64,000 nt of DNA from assembly GCA_963815305.1 (NCBI GenBank), contig CAWFFW010000002.1, positions 248,001 to 312,000 on the forward strand, read 5' to 3'. Below the pieces are notes generated by a model. That model was given only the letters and a program-made list of their open reading frames with translations. It was not told the origin of the DNA and did not search any database. This document shows, in pieces, positions 19,193 through 29,298 of the stretch (position 1 is the first letter of the stretch; every line of letters starts with the position of its first letter). The stretch is from CAXBID01 sp963815305. GTDB taxonomy: Bacteria; Bacteroidota; Bacteroidia; Flavobacteriales; Flavobacteriaceae. The position numbers and the translations under genes are program-made.

Positions 19193-19267
19193 GTCATTCC
19201 ACACTTGATGCGGAATCCATTATAAATTAGAACTAAAAAAGTGGATCCCTGCCTTCGCAGGAATGAC
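19193..19267. repeat. Palindromic intergenic repeat, GTCATTCC...GGAATGAC ends
   Basis: GTCATTCC (19193-19200) and GGAATGAC (19260-19267) are perfect inverted repeats. Inside lie GGAATCCAT and GTGGATCCCTGCCTTCGC, which extend the fold. The right half resembles the unit at 20783-20809. It abuts the 3' end of mpl (4 nt away). Confidence 0.7.
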
Positions 19268-19271
19268 AAAA

Positions 19272-20628
19272 CTACCCAATCAAGCACTTAACAGCATCAA
19301 AATCCAACCCACCATAATTACCAGAACTCATTAAAAGCAAAGCTTTATTTTCAAAGTTTTGTGAGAATATAAATTTTTTAAAATCGTCTGGATTGGTATA
19401 AATAATTAAATCGTCTCGCTCAAAAGCATTAGCGATTTGCTCGTGGGTGACTTCTTCAAGCTTTTTAATTTCAACGGCATGTGGCGAATAGAATACCACA
19501 GCAACATCAGCAGTATCAAGTGTTCCCTTATATTCTTTTAAAAACTCAGCGTTTAAACTACTATAGGTATGCAACTCTAAACAAGCAACTACTGTTCTAT
19601 TACTATATTGTTCTTTAACGGCATTTGTTGTAGCTTCTACTTTGCTTGGCGAATGTGCAAAATCTTTATAAGCCACACTAGTTTTGCTTTCAGCAATTTT
19701 TTCTAAACGTTTACTTGCGCCTTTGAAGGTAGAAATGGCTTCATAAAAGTCATCTTCATCAATACCCATGTGCTGACATATCCATTTAGCACCAGCCAAA
19801 TTATTTAGGTTATGCTTCCCAAAAACTTCAATAGGTAAAGGACCTTCGGGTGTTTCTAAAAGTGTTTGTCCGTTTTCAACATTGTATTCCGGTGTTTTGT
19901 ATGCTATTTTCCGTATTGTGTTTTGTGATGCTTCTACAACGCGCTTTACCTTCTGGGTCTTCCTCATTATAATTAATGTTTCCGCCACTAACAATAGAAT
20001 CTACAAAAATGCTAAACTGCTCAACATAATTTTCGTAAGTTGGAAATACATTAATATGATCCCAAGCAATACCGCTCAACAAAGCGATGTTTGGTTTATA
20101 TAAATGAAATTTTGGACGTCTGTCAATTGGTGAACTTAAATACTCATCACCCTCTAAAATCATGAAATCATTAGCTTCAGTGAGCTTTACCATCACATCA
20201 AAACCTTCCAATTGGGCACCAACCATATAATCTACATCTTTATCGTGATAATGCATGACATGTAATATCATGGAGGTGATGGTTGTTTTTCCATGACTTC
20301 CACCAATAACTACTCGGGTTTTATGTTTGGCTTGTTCGTATAAAAACTCTGGGTAGCTATAAATTTTAAGTCCTAATTCCTGAGCTTTTAATAGCTCAGG
20401 ATTATCTTCTTTGGCATGCATACCCAAAACAATAGCGTCTAAATTTGATGTAATTTTTTCTGGATACCAACCAAAAGTTTCTGGTAATAATTCTTTGGCT
20501 TGTAGTCTGGATTTTGAAGGATCGAAAATAGTGTCATCGCTTCCTGTTACTTTGTATGCTTTATTGTGCAATGCTAAGGCTAGATTGTGCATTGCAGCAC
20601 CACCTATAGCTATAAAATGTACATTCAT
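19272..20628 (-). pseudogene. mpl: UDP-N-acetylmuramate:L-Ala-D-Glu-mDap ligase Mpl, split by a one-base frameshift
   Basis: Mur-ligase-family enzyme that recycles the murein tripeptide. The first part (20628 down to about 19957) has MNVHFIAIGGAAMHNLALAL, the ATP loop GGSHGKTT, LEGDEYLSSPID and SGIAWDHINVFPT. The second part, in another frame (about 19957 down to 19272), continues with VKRVVEASQ, GKHNLNNLAGA, FKGASKRLE and YKDFAHSPSKVEATT. The frames join within YNEED/QKVKRVV, where the + strand has GGG at 19955-19957 and two G would restore one continuous 450-residue protein. Everything else looks intact, so this is either a recent mutation or a homopolymer sequencing error. The start at 20628 is 20 nt below an exact TATATTTG box. 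Confidence 0.85.
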
Positions 20629-20647
20629 TTTTTGGTTTTGAATAATT

Positions 20648-20655
20648 CAAATATA
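20648..20655 (-). promoter_or_regulatory. -7 promoter box of mpl
   Basis: Minus-strand TATATTTG matches TAnnTTTG exactly, 20 nt upstream of the mpl ATG. No clear -33 TTTG is seen at the expected distance. Confidence 0.4.
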
Positions 20656-20749
20656 CTTTTTTTACCATGAATTATAGCATGATTTATTCTCGATTTCTTG
20701 TAGAAATTAACATGGTTAAAATTTAACAGTAAATATGGCAAACTAGCCT

Positions 20750-20855
20750 GCGTTAGGTATTGAAACGGCATCCTTTTTATTGTGGATTCCTGCCTTCGCA
20801 GGAATGACAGAATAAAAAGATATAATGAAAAGCCCGACCCGATAGGGTAACGCCC
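20750..20855 (+). repeat. Dispersed palindromic repeat, GCGTTA...TAACGC family, copy 3
   Basis: Starts GCGTTAGGTATTG and ends CCGACCCGATAGGGTAACGCC. In its middle it carries a second repeat: ATTCCTGC (20786-20793) pairs perfectly with GCAGGAAT (20798-20805) around CTTC, followed by GACAG, as in the right half of the repeat at 19193-19267. One repeat family thus appears to have inserted into another. Confidence 0.75.
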
Positions 20856-20860
20856 GAATT

Positions 20861-21811
20861 TTATAAATTAAGAATCTTCTCTTTTTGAGCTTTAAACGGT
20901 TTTACTTTGGGTAATTCGGCAATAGCCAAATTGATGTATTTTAAAGCTTCATTTTTATTGTTTTTATGCATGTGTATTTGCGCCAAACGATAGTGCGCCC
21001 AAGCCTTTGGGACGCCATCTTCGGGAGAATAATTTTTAAGATAGATGTTTAAACACTGCTCACCTTTATGCAATTGTATATTGTATTCTGCAGCCACTTT
21101 TCCTATTTGATAATGCAACGCATTGCGATTGTGCTTTTTCTGGGCTTCCTCTATATTTGCCATGGCTTTTTCTGGCTGATTTTTACTTTCATAAAGCGCT
21201 GTAAGTTTATCGAAACAAGTAAGCGATCCCCCTTCGTTTATTGCCATTTTATAATATTTTTCGGCTAGTTCGGGTTCGTCATCATATTCATAAATATAAC
21301 CTTTAGCTAAATACCCATCTACTTTTGAAAGATTTTCTAACTGCTCTGCAAAGTGTAGCGATTTACTTTTACTGCCTCCAAAAATACCAGGAAGTTGCAT
21401 ATACAATTCCACCAAAGCCCAACGCGCTTCAATATGTTTTGGGTTTAGTTCGGCAGCTTTTTCAAAAGACGATTTTATATCGCCTATAAAACCTACAGCT
21501 TTAAATTTGTTTTCTAGCGCTTTCATTCCCAAAACACCACCATATTTGTAATGGTAATTGGCAATATTTTCATCAGCTTCAATCAATTTTTTATATTCAT
21601 CAATGGCTTCATTCCATTTTTTTTGATGTCCGTAACTATCACCCAATAACTCAATGGCGTGTAAATTATTTGGGTTTTCTTCTAGAAATTTATTGATTAG
21701 GTTTTCTGCTTTTGTAAATTGCTTTTTTTGAAAAAGAAATTCCACATCATTAAGACTTGATTGACTAAAAGCCAAAACAGGACATAAAAGCAGATAAAAA
21801 AAATTGTTCAT
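20861..21811 (-). CDS. Secreted tetratricopeptide-repeat protein
   Basis: 316 residues. A signal peptide (MNNFFYLLLCPVLAFSQ) is followed by at least five TPR units across the whole chain (for example NLHAIELLGDSYGHQKKWNEA, PKHIEARWALVELYMQ and AWAHYRLAQIHMHKNNKNEA). Such proteins are periplasmic adaptors; no specific partner is evident. The start is placed at the ATG at 21811, where the signal peptide begins; an ATG five codons upstream is possible. An exact TAACTTTG box lies 20 nt upstream. Confidence 0.82.
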   Translation of the reverse strand: MNNFFYLLLCPVLAFSQSSLNDVEFLFQKKQFTKAENLINKFLEENPNNLHAIELLGDSYGHQKKWNEAIDEYKKLIEADENIANYHYKYGGVLGMKALENKFKAVGFIGDIKSSFEKAAELNPKHIEARWALVELYMQLPGIFGGSKSKSLHFAEQLENLSKVDGYLAKGYIYEYDDEPELAEKYYKMAINEGGSLTCFDKLTALYESKNQPEKAMANIEEAQKKHNRNALHYQIGKVAAEYNIQLHKGEQCLNIYLKNYSPEDGVPKAWAHYRLAQIHMHKNNKNEALKYINLAIAELPKVKPFKAQKEKILNL

Positions 21812-21830
21812 ATTATTTGGGTGCAAAAAG

Positions 21831-21838
21831 CAAAGTTA
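21831..21838 (-). promoter_or_regulatory. -7 promoter box of the TPR gene
   Basis: Minus-strand TAACTTTG matches TAnnTTTG exactly, 20 nt upstream of the ATG at 21811, the same spacing as at mpl. No convincing -33 element is visible. Confidence 0.4.
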
Positions 21839-22039
21839 ATCTTTATACTTGACTTAAAAAATGGCTAACTTCACTCAATCAACGAAACCATTCACGCATT
21901 TATTGTTTTTTGGAATGGCTTTTGACAGTAATTTAGAGACGAACTTAGGTACATGAAACATCCATTATTAAATCTCAATACCCAAAGTAATTAACTAAAG
22001 GATGTCGCTTTGACTATTAAAAACAATAGATATAACTAC

Positions 22040-25000
22040 ATGAAAAACGCTTTAACTTTATTAATTATTATATGTTTTGCAAACTTTAACCAAGCCCAAA
22101 ACCCAAATTATGAGGATTTATGGACTAAAGTGGAGCAATTTGAAATAGAAGGCTTACCTAAATCGGCTTTAAAAATTGTTAATGATATTGCGAAACAAGC
22201 CAGAAAAGCTAACAACGCACCGCAACACATAAAAACCATGCTTTTTAAAAGCAAGTTTGCTCTAGTTTTAGAGGAAGATGCGCAATTAAATATAATTAAT
22301 GATTTTAATAAACAGATTGAAGAAAGTGCGTTTCCAACAAAAAATATTTTAGAAAGTTTATTGGCTAATTTGTACTGGCAATATTTTAATCATAACAGGT
22401 GGCAGTTTTATAACCGTACAAAAACTTCTGAAAAAGTAGATACGGTAGATTTTAGATCATGGGATTTACAGACTTTATTTAATGAAATACATGGGCATTA
22501 TCAAAATTCGTTACAAAGTGGTTTAATGCTTCAGCAAGAGCCATTAAGCAATTATGATGTGCTTTTAAATCTTCACAAAGATTCTAAAATTTACAGACCA
22601 ACATTGTTTGATTTTTTGAATTATCAAGCTTTAGTGTTTTACAAAACAAATGAAACCAACATTATTAAACCTGCTTATAAATTTGAAATTGATAATCCGA
22701 AATTTTTACATGATGCAGAAACATTCTCAACACTGAAAATTGAATCCAAAGATTCTACTTCATTACAATTAAACGCACTTAAAATTTATCAAGATTTAAT
22801 CCAATTTCATTTAAAAGATGAAACTCCTTTTGCGTTGGCCGATGTAAATATTGAACGTTTAAAGTTTGTTAATCAGCATGCGATTTTTAGTGATAAAGAA
22901 TCTATTTTACTGAATGCTTTGAAATCAGAACGTGAAAAACTAAAAGCTCATGAAGTTTCTGGTTTGTACGAATTTGAAATTGCTTCTGTTTACTATCAAC
23001 AAAGTAATCAATACCAACCTAAAACAAAAGAAGAATATCGATGGAAAGCGAAAGAAGCCATTGCTGTTTGTAACACTGTTATTTCTAAATTTCCCAAAAG
23101 TAAAGGGGCAGAAAAGTGCGCCGTTTTAAAATCTCAAATTGAGCAACAAACTCTTCAAATTACTGCCGAAAGTTTTCTGCCTATTCAAAAAAATGCAAGG
23201 TTACTTGTAAGTTATAAAAACTTAGACTCACTACGATTTAGCATTTATGAGATGCAGCGACATCAGGTAGAAAAATTAAATAAAATTTACAGAAAGGATG
23301 AGCAACTAGCATTTATTAAAAAATTAGATAATGATAAAAACTGGGAAAGTTCATTGAGAAATGAAAACGACTACCAAATACATACTACTGAAATTTTAGT
23401 TCCGAAACTAACTAATGGTGCATATCTAATTTTTGCATCGGTTGAAAATGATGAAGACACTTTTGCTTTCAGTACCATTCAAGTGACTGATTTGGCTTTA
23501 GTTGAAAGTGATACTGAAGACTATAAAATATTTCAAGTTATTGATAGGAATAATGGAAAACCTATTAGTAATGCGAGTGTTGAATTAAGCTACTTTCAAA
23601 ATAACAACAGAAATACAAAAAGAGAAGATTTTACAACCAACGCCTATGGTGAAATAAAAATTAAAAAATATAATGACCGATATAGAAACGTTTTAGCCAA
23701 AGTTAAATATGGAAATGACACCGCTTATTTTGGTGATTATTATGTGAATCAATTTTACAAACGTGAAAAGGAAAAAGACGCTTATAAAGGATTTTTATTT
23801 ACAGATAGAAGTATTTACAGACCTGGGCAAACCGTTTATTTTAAAGGCATTGCGATAAAAACTAAAAAAAGTATTTCTTCTGTTTTGCCCGATATGAAAC
23901 TAAATGTCATGTTACGAGACGTAAATGGGCAAGAAATAAACACCATTGATTTTGTAACAAATGAGTTTGGTTCATTTCATGGCGAATTTATACTTCCTGA
24001 TAATGGACTAAACGGAAATTATAATTTAAACATTTCTTGTAAAAAAGTTTGGTTAGATGGTAATGCAAATATTTCTGTTGAAGAATATAAACGCCCGAAA
24101 TTCGAAACCAAGTTTAATCCTGTAATCGCAACTTTTAAAGTTAATGATTCTGTAACTGTAAAAGGACATGCTTTAGCCTATGCAGGTAGTAATATTACGG
24201 ATGCCAACGTAGTGTATCGTGTGCACAGAAAAATTAAATATCCGCGATGGTATTTTTGGTATCGTCCAAATTTTTATAGCGAACCCCAAGAAATCGCCCA
24301 CGGAGAAACTATAACAAATGACAAAGGTGAGTTTGAAATTACATTTAAAGCCTTGCCTGATACAAGCTTAGATAAAATGAGTTTGCCTATTTTTAAATAT
24401 GAAATGACTGCCGATGTTACCGATTTAAATGGCGAAACCAGAAGCGCAACAACTATTGTAAATGTTGGATATCATGCTTTAGTAGCAAATATGCATATTG
24501 ATGATGTTTTAGATAAAACTAAAAAAGATTATAAAGTTACGATTGATACCAAAAACCTTAATGGCGAGTTTGTAACGGCAAAAGGAAAAATTAAAATATA
24601 TAAGTTAATAGCTCCCAGTTCAGTTTTAAGAAACAGACCATGGCAAGCACCAGATTATCAGAATTTCTCTAAAGAAACATTTAAAGCGTTATTTCCATAT
24701 GAAGCGTATAATGATGAACACAATACTAATAATTGGGAAAAAGGTGAAATGGTTTTTGAAAAGAATTTTGATACTGAAAAATCAAAAGAGTTAGAATTAG
24801 GTAAAATTAAAAAGTGGGAATCGGGGCAATACCTCATCACTTTAGAAAGTAAAGATAAATTTGGGCAATTGGTGAAGGATGAAGCCAAAACAACTTTGTA
24901 TAATGATGACGATAAAACACTAGCCGATAACCAACTGTTCAGTATTACTACAAATAAAGGAATTCACAATCCAAACGAATCGGTTATTTTAAAGTTAGCT

Positions 25001-28000
25001 TCGGCAGCAAATCCCATTACAGTGAGTATTCATGTAGAGAAAAAAAATCAAGTGGTGCAAACACATATTGTCGAATTAAATGCGAATAAAAAAACAATTT
25101 TAATTCCTGTTACTAAAGATGATGTTGGTGGTTTTTCAGTGCAATATAGTTTTGCAGCTTTTAATAGTTTTCAATCAGGAAGTTTAAATATTCACGTGCC
25201 TTATCCAAAAACAGAACTTGAAATTGAAACGACTACTTTTAGAGATAAATTACAACCAGGTACCGACGAAACATGGCGTTTTAAAATAAAAGGTCCACAA
25301 GGTGAAAAAGTATCAGCCGAATTATTAGCGAGCATGTACGATGCCTCTTTAGATCAGTTTAAAGATCATGAATGGAGTTTTTATCCCATAAATAAACGCA
25401 CCTATTATTCGTATAATCGAATTAGAGCGGATCAAAGTTTTGGCACGAAAAGCTTTAGAGTTTATAATACTATAAATAGTCTTAATTATGAACAACACTA
25501 TTATGACCAGTTAAACTGGTTTGGGTTTAGTTTCAATTTCAATAAATGGCAATATGATAATTATTTAAAATCATTAAGGTTAAAAACAGAATCAAAATAT
25601 GATGATTCAGTTAAAAAAGGATTTGTATCAGGAACAATATTCGACAAACAAGGAAATCCTTTACCTGGAGTAAGCGTTATTGTAAAGGGAACTACTAGAG
25701 GAACATCTACGGATTTTGATGGTCATTTTACTATAGAAGTTAATAAAGGTCAAAAACTGACTTTCAGTTATGTTGGATTTAGTAATTTGGAAATCAATAT
25801 CAAAAAAGAAAATTTATTAAATATCACCATGGGAGACGATAGCGCTTCTCTTGATGAAGTTGTTGTGGTTGGTTATGGAACGCAAAAAAGAGAAAGTGTT
25901 GTTGGGTCTATTACTCAGGTAGAAAGTGAGGAACTAAAAGGTAACCTATCTGGTGTTAGTGCTATACAGGGTAGTGGTGTTTCTAGTAATAACGATATTC
26001 AAATTTTCATCCGTGGTCAGGCCAACTGGAATGGTTCCGGAAAGCCATTGGTACTTGTAGATGGTGTACCTGGAGATATTGATAATCTTGATTTTAATGA
26101 TATTGAAAACATTTCCGTACTAAAAGATACATCAGCAACCGCAATTTATGGTGCAAAAGGTATTAATGGAGTTATCCTCGTTACAACAAAATCGAGTTTA
26201 AAAAAGTTAACCCAAGTTAAAATTCGTAAAAACTTAAATGAAACAGCCTTTTTCTTTCCTCAACTACAAACCGACACCGAAGGTAATATAAGTTTTAGTT
26301 TTACAACACCCGAAGCTTTAACCCAGTGGAAACTACAATTGTTAGCACATACCAAAACATTAGAAAGTGCGACCAAAACGTTAACCACAGTAACTCAAAA
26401 AGAATTGATGGTCATTCCAAACGCACCTCGTTTTTTACGAGAAGGTGATAATATTACGATCAGTACAAAAATTGCAAACCTAACAGACAAAGAACTTTCA
26501 GGGCAAGCTGTTTTAATTTTAACAGATGTTATTTCAGGAAAAGACATTACTAACAAACTTATCCGTAAACAAGCTAGTTTTTCCCCTTCGGAAGATCTAC
26601 AGGGGGCTTCCTTTACTGTTGGAGCTAACGGAAATACACAAGCTTCATGGAAGCTAACCATTCCTGATGATGTGCAAGCCATTCAATATAAAGTGATTGC
26701 CAAATCTGAAACGTTTAGTGATGGCGAACAAAATGTACTTCCTGTATTAAGCAACCGTATGTTGGTTACCGAAACTTTGCCTATGTGGATAAAAAGTAAT
26801 GAAACCAGAACATTTACTTTGGGTAAGTTGAAAACTAATACGTCAAACACGTTAAAACACCACAAATTGACTTTAGAAATAACTTCCAATCCAGCGTGGT
26901 ACGCGGTGCAAGCACTCCCCTATTTAATGGAATATCCGTACGATTGTAACGAGCAAACATTTAGCAGATATTACGCGAATGCCTTGGCTAGCCATATTGC
27001 AAATTCTAACCCAAGAATTCAAGAGGTTTTTAATCAATGGGCATCTCAAGACGCTTTAATAAGCAATCTTGAAAAGAATGAAGAACTCAAGTCGATTTTA
27101 ATTCAAGAAACACCTTGGCTTCGAGATGCACAAAGTGAAATCGAACAGAAAAAACGTGTTGGCTTATTATTCGATTTAAACAAAATGAATAACGAATTGC
27201 AATCGTCAATCAATAAACTTAAAGCAAATCAAATGGATTCTGGTGCTTGGGCTTGGTTTAATGGCGGACGTGAAAACAGATACATCACACAACATATTAT
27301 TTCTGGTTTTGGTCATTTAAAACAACTCGATGTGAAATCTGACGAGAACTCTAGAATGATAGAAAAAGCAATTAATTATCTAGATGACCAATTCATAAAA
27401 GAGTATAAAGACATTCGAAAATATGACGCCAAAGTAGATTTAAATAAAGATCATTTAAGCTATACGCAATTACATTATTTATATATGCGAAGCTTCTTCC
27501 CAGAAATAAAAAAATCAAAACAAGTTGAAACTATTATTGACTATTATCAAACTCAAATTCAGAAATATTGGTTATCTCGTTCGTTATATTCTAAAGGTTT
27601 AATGGCACTAATCTGCCATAGAAACAATGATTTAAAAACATCTTCTAAAATTTTAAAATCATTAAAAGAAACAAGCATTACTAATGAAGAATTGGGCATG
27701 TATTGGAAATCAAATACCAACTCATGGTATTGGTATCAAGCACCTATTGAAACACATGCGCTTTTAATTGAGGCTTTTGCTGAAATTGAAAACGATATTG
27801 AAACCATCGATAATTTAAAAATCTGGTTACTAAAAAACAAACAGACTAATAGATGGAAAACAACCAAAGCAACTACCAAAGCTGTTTATGCACTTTTACT
27901 TCAAGGTAGCAATTGGTTATCTGTTACCGACATGGTTGATGTGGTTTTAGGTGGACAACAAATAGAACCTTCTAAATTGGAAAATATAAAGGTTGAAGCT

Positions 28001-28573
28001 GGAACTGGTTATTACAAAACGTCTTGGAATGCATCAGAAATTAAACCAGAAATGGGAGAAGTTAAATTGACTAAAAAAGGTGATGGTATAGCTTGGGGAA
28101 GTTTATACTGGCAGTATTTTGAAGATTTGGATAACATAACTTCAGCAGAAACTCCGCTTAAATTAAAGAAGAAATTATTTCTAAAAAAGAATACTAATAC
28201 TGGGGAAGAAATTTCAGAAATCAACGAAAATACTAATTTAAAAGTAGGAGATATGGTTAGAGTTAGAATTGAATTACGCAACGATAGAAACATGGAGTTT
28301 ATTCATATGAAAGATATGCGTGCCTCTGGATTAGAACCTGTAAACGTCATTTCAAAATACAAATGGCAAGACGGTTTGGGGTATTATGAAAGCACGAAAG
28401 ATGCCTCCACCAATTTCTTTTTCGATTATTTACCAAAAGGTGTTTATGTATTTGAATACGATTTACGCGTGAATAATGCAGGTAATATGAGTAATGGAAT
28501 TACCACAATACAAAGCATGTATGCACCTGAGTTTAGTAGTCATAGTGAAGGTGTTCGGATTGATGTAAACTAA
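22040..28573 (+). CDS. Giant alpha-2-macroglobulin with an internal SusC-type regulatory and plug insert
   Basis: 2177-residue secreted protein (signal peptide 1-20, ending NFNQAQ). Bacterial alpha-2-macroglobulins trap proteases through a bait region and a thioester. Here an MG2 domain is seen near residue 590 (DRSIYRPGQTVYFKGI), the A2M core near 1400 (ETAFFFPQLQTDTEG), the thioester motif CNEQ near 1636 (YPYDCNEQTF) and a helical thioester domain after it (AWAWFNGGRENRYITQ near 1735). Between MG domains, residues about 1193-1390 form a carboxypeptidase-D-like domain (GNPLPGVSVIVKGTT) and a TonB-receptor plug with both SusC signatures (LVLVDGVPGD, ISVLKDTSATAIYGAKG), but no barrel follows. 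The start at 22040 is chosen for the signal peptide; TTG 22010 would precede it. It converges on the response regulator gene with a 4-nt overlap. Confidence 0.9.
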   Translation: MKNALTLLIIICFANFNQAQNPNYEDLWTKVEQFEIEGLPKSALKIVNDIAKQARKANNAPQHIKTMLFKSKFALVLEEDAQLNIINDFNKQIEESAFPTKNILESLLANLYWQYFNHNRWQFYNRTKTSEKVDTVDFRSWDLQTLFNEIHGHYQNSLQSGLMLQQEPLSNYDVLLNLHKDSKIYRPTLFDFLNYQALVFYKTNETNIIKPAYKFEIDNPKFLHDAETFSTLKIESKDSTSLQLNALKIYQDLIQFHLKDETPFALADVNIERLKFVNQHAIFSDKESILLNALKSEREKLKAHEVSGLYEFEIASVYYQQSNQYQPKTKEEYRWKAKEAIAVCNTVISKFPKSKGAEKCAVLKSQIEQQTLQITAESFLPIQKNARLLVSYKNLDSLRFSIYEMQRHQVEKLNKIYRKDEQLAFIKKLDNDKNWESSLRNENDYQIHTTEILVPKLTNGAYLIFASVENDEDTFAFSTIQVTDLALVESDTEDYKIFQVIDRNNGKPISNASVELSYFQNNNRNTKREDFTTNAYGEIKIKKYNDRYRNVLAKVKYGNDTAYFGDYYVNQFYKREKEKDAYKGFLFTDRSIYRPGQTVYFKGIAIKTKKSISSVLPDMKLNVMLRDVNGQEINTIDFVTNEFGSFHGEFILPDNGLNGNYNLNISCKKVWLDGNANISVEEYKRPKFETKFNPVIATFKVNDSVTVKGHALAYAGSNITDANVVYRVHRKIKYPRWYFWYRPNFYSEPQEIAHGETITNDKGEFEITFKALPDTSLDKMSLPIFKYEMTADVTDLNGETRSATTIVNVGYHALVANMHIDDVLDKTKKDYKVTIDTKNLNGEFVTAKGKIKIYKLIAPSSVLRNRPWQAPDYQNFSKETFKALFPYEAYNDEHNTNNWEKGEMVFEKNFDTEKSKELELGKIKKWESGQYLITLESKDKFGQLVKDEAKTTLYNDDDKTLADNQLFSITTNKGIHNPNESVILKLASAANPITVSIHVEKKNQVVQTHIVELNANKKTILIPVTKDDVGGFSVQYSFAAFNSFQSGSLNIHVPYPKTELEIETTTFRDKLQPGTDETWRFKIKGPQGEKVSAELLASMYDASLDQFKDHEWSFYPINKRTYYSYNRIRADQSFGTKSFRVYNTINSLNYEQHYYDQLNWFGFSFNFNKWQYDNYLKSLRLKTESKYDDSVKKGFVSGTIFDKQGNPLPGVSVIVKGTTRGTSTDFDGHFTIEVNKGQKLTFSYVGFSNLEINIKKENLLNITMGDDSASLDEVVVVGYGTQKRESVVGSITQVESEELKGNLSGVSAIQGSGVSSNNDIQIFIRGQANWNGSGKPLVLVDGVPGDIDNLDFNDIENISVLKDTSATAIYGAKGINGVILVTTKSSLKKLTQVKIRKNLNETAFFFPQLQTDTEGNISFSFTTPEALTQWKLQLLAHTKTLESATKTLTTVTQKELMVIPNAPRFLREGDNITISTKIANLTDKELSGQAVLILTDVISGKDITNKLIRKQASFSPSEDLQGASFTVGANGNTQASWKLTIPDDVQAIQYKVIAKSETFSDGEQNVLPVLSNRMLVTETLPMWIKSNETRTFTLGKLKTNTSNTLKHHKLTLEITSNPAWYAVQALPYLMEYPYDCNEQTFSRYYANALASHIANSNPRIQEVFNQWASQDALISNLEKNEELKSILIQETPWLRDAQSEIEQKKRVGLLFDLNKMNNELQSSINKLKANQMDSGAWAWFNGGRENRYITQHIISGFGHLKQLDVKSDENSRMIEKAINYLDDQFIKEYKDIRKYDAKVDLNKDHLSYTQLHYLYMRSFFPEIKKSKQVETIIDYYQTQIQKYWLSRSLYSKGLMALICHRNNDLKTSSKILKSLKETSITNEELGMYWKSNTNSWYWYQAPIETHALLIEAFAEIENDIETIDNLKIWLLKNKQTNRWKTTKATTKAVYALLLQGSNWLSVTDMVDVVLGGQQIEPSKLENIKVEAGTGYYKTSWNASEIKPEMGEVKLTKKGDGIAWGSLYWQYFEDLDNITSAETPLKLKKKLFLKKNTNTGEEISEINENTNLKVGDMVRVRIELRNDRNMEFIHMKDMRASGLEPVNVISKYKWQDGLGYYESTKDASTNFFFDYLPKGVYVFEYDLRVNNAGNMSNGITTIQSMYAPEFSSHSEGVRIDVN

Positions 28574-29298
28574 AAACTCAATTGATCTTTAAAAATGTAT
28601 GATTGTCGTCTAGAAATCTCAATTTCATCACCAGAATTCATTTCGATTTTCAGTTTTCCATTAAACCATGAAACTACTTTGTTAACATGATTTATATTGA
28701 TTATTTGTTGGCGATTTGCTCGAAAAAATATATCAGGAGGCAACTTATCCTCTATTTGGGATAAAGATTTGTAAATAAGTGGTTTGTTACCTTCAAAGAA
28801 TACTCTGGTATAATTACCAATTATTTCGAACAACGAAATATCTTGAACCTTAACAAGCCAGCATTTCTCGCCATCTTTTATAAAGATTTGTTTCTCTAAA
28901 CTTATGGGGTTAGCGATATCTATTTTCTTAATATTTGAAGCTATTTTTTCTAAGACTTTGCCTATGGTATTCGAAAATCTTTTTTGGCTTATGGGTTTTA
29001 GTAGGTAATCAAAGGCATTATACTCAAAAGACTTTACAGCATATTCATCAAAGGCTGTAGTGAATATAACCACAGGTACTTCATCCAACATTTCAAGCAA
29101 TTCAAAACCATCTTTATCTGGCATATTAATATCTAAAAATAGTAAATCTGGATTCATTTTATTAATGAGCTCAAAACCTTCATCTACATTTCCTGCTTCA
29201 CCTAAAATATTTATTTCTTCATATTCTTTAATTAACTCTTTTAACTCATTTCGAGCTAATCGAGAATCCTCAACTATTACCGCAGATAACTTAATCAT
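28570..29298 (-). CDS. LytTR-family response regulator
   Basis: 242-residue transcription factor. The receiver domain (about 1-120) has the phospho-acceptor Asp in LLFLDINMPDKDG (about residue 56), a Thr in VIFTTAFDEYA and the Lys in YLLKPIS. The C-terminal LytTR DNA-binding domain (about 145-242) includes FFRANRQQIININHVNKV and IEISRRQS. It shares an ATGA overlap (29295-29298) with the upstream histidine kinase gene, so the two are translationally coupled partners. Confidence 0.93.
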   Translation of the reverse strand: MIKLSAVIVEDSRLARNELKELIKEYEEINILGEAGNVDEGFELINKMNPDLLFLDINMPDKDGFELLEMLDEVPVVIFTTAFDEYAVKSFEYNAFDYLLKPISQKRFSNTIGKVLEKIASNIKKIDIANPISLEKQIFIKDGEKCWLVKVQDISLFEIIGNYTRVFFEGNKPLIYKSLSQIEDKLPPDIFFRANRQQIININHVNKVVSWFNGKLKIEMNSGDEIEISRRQSYIFKDQLSF

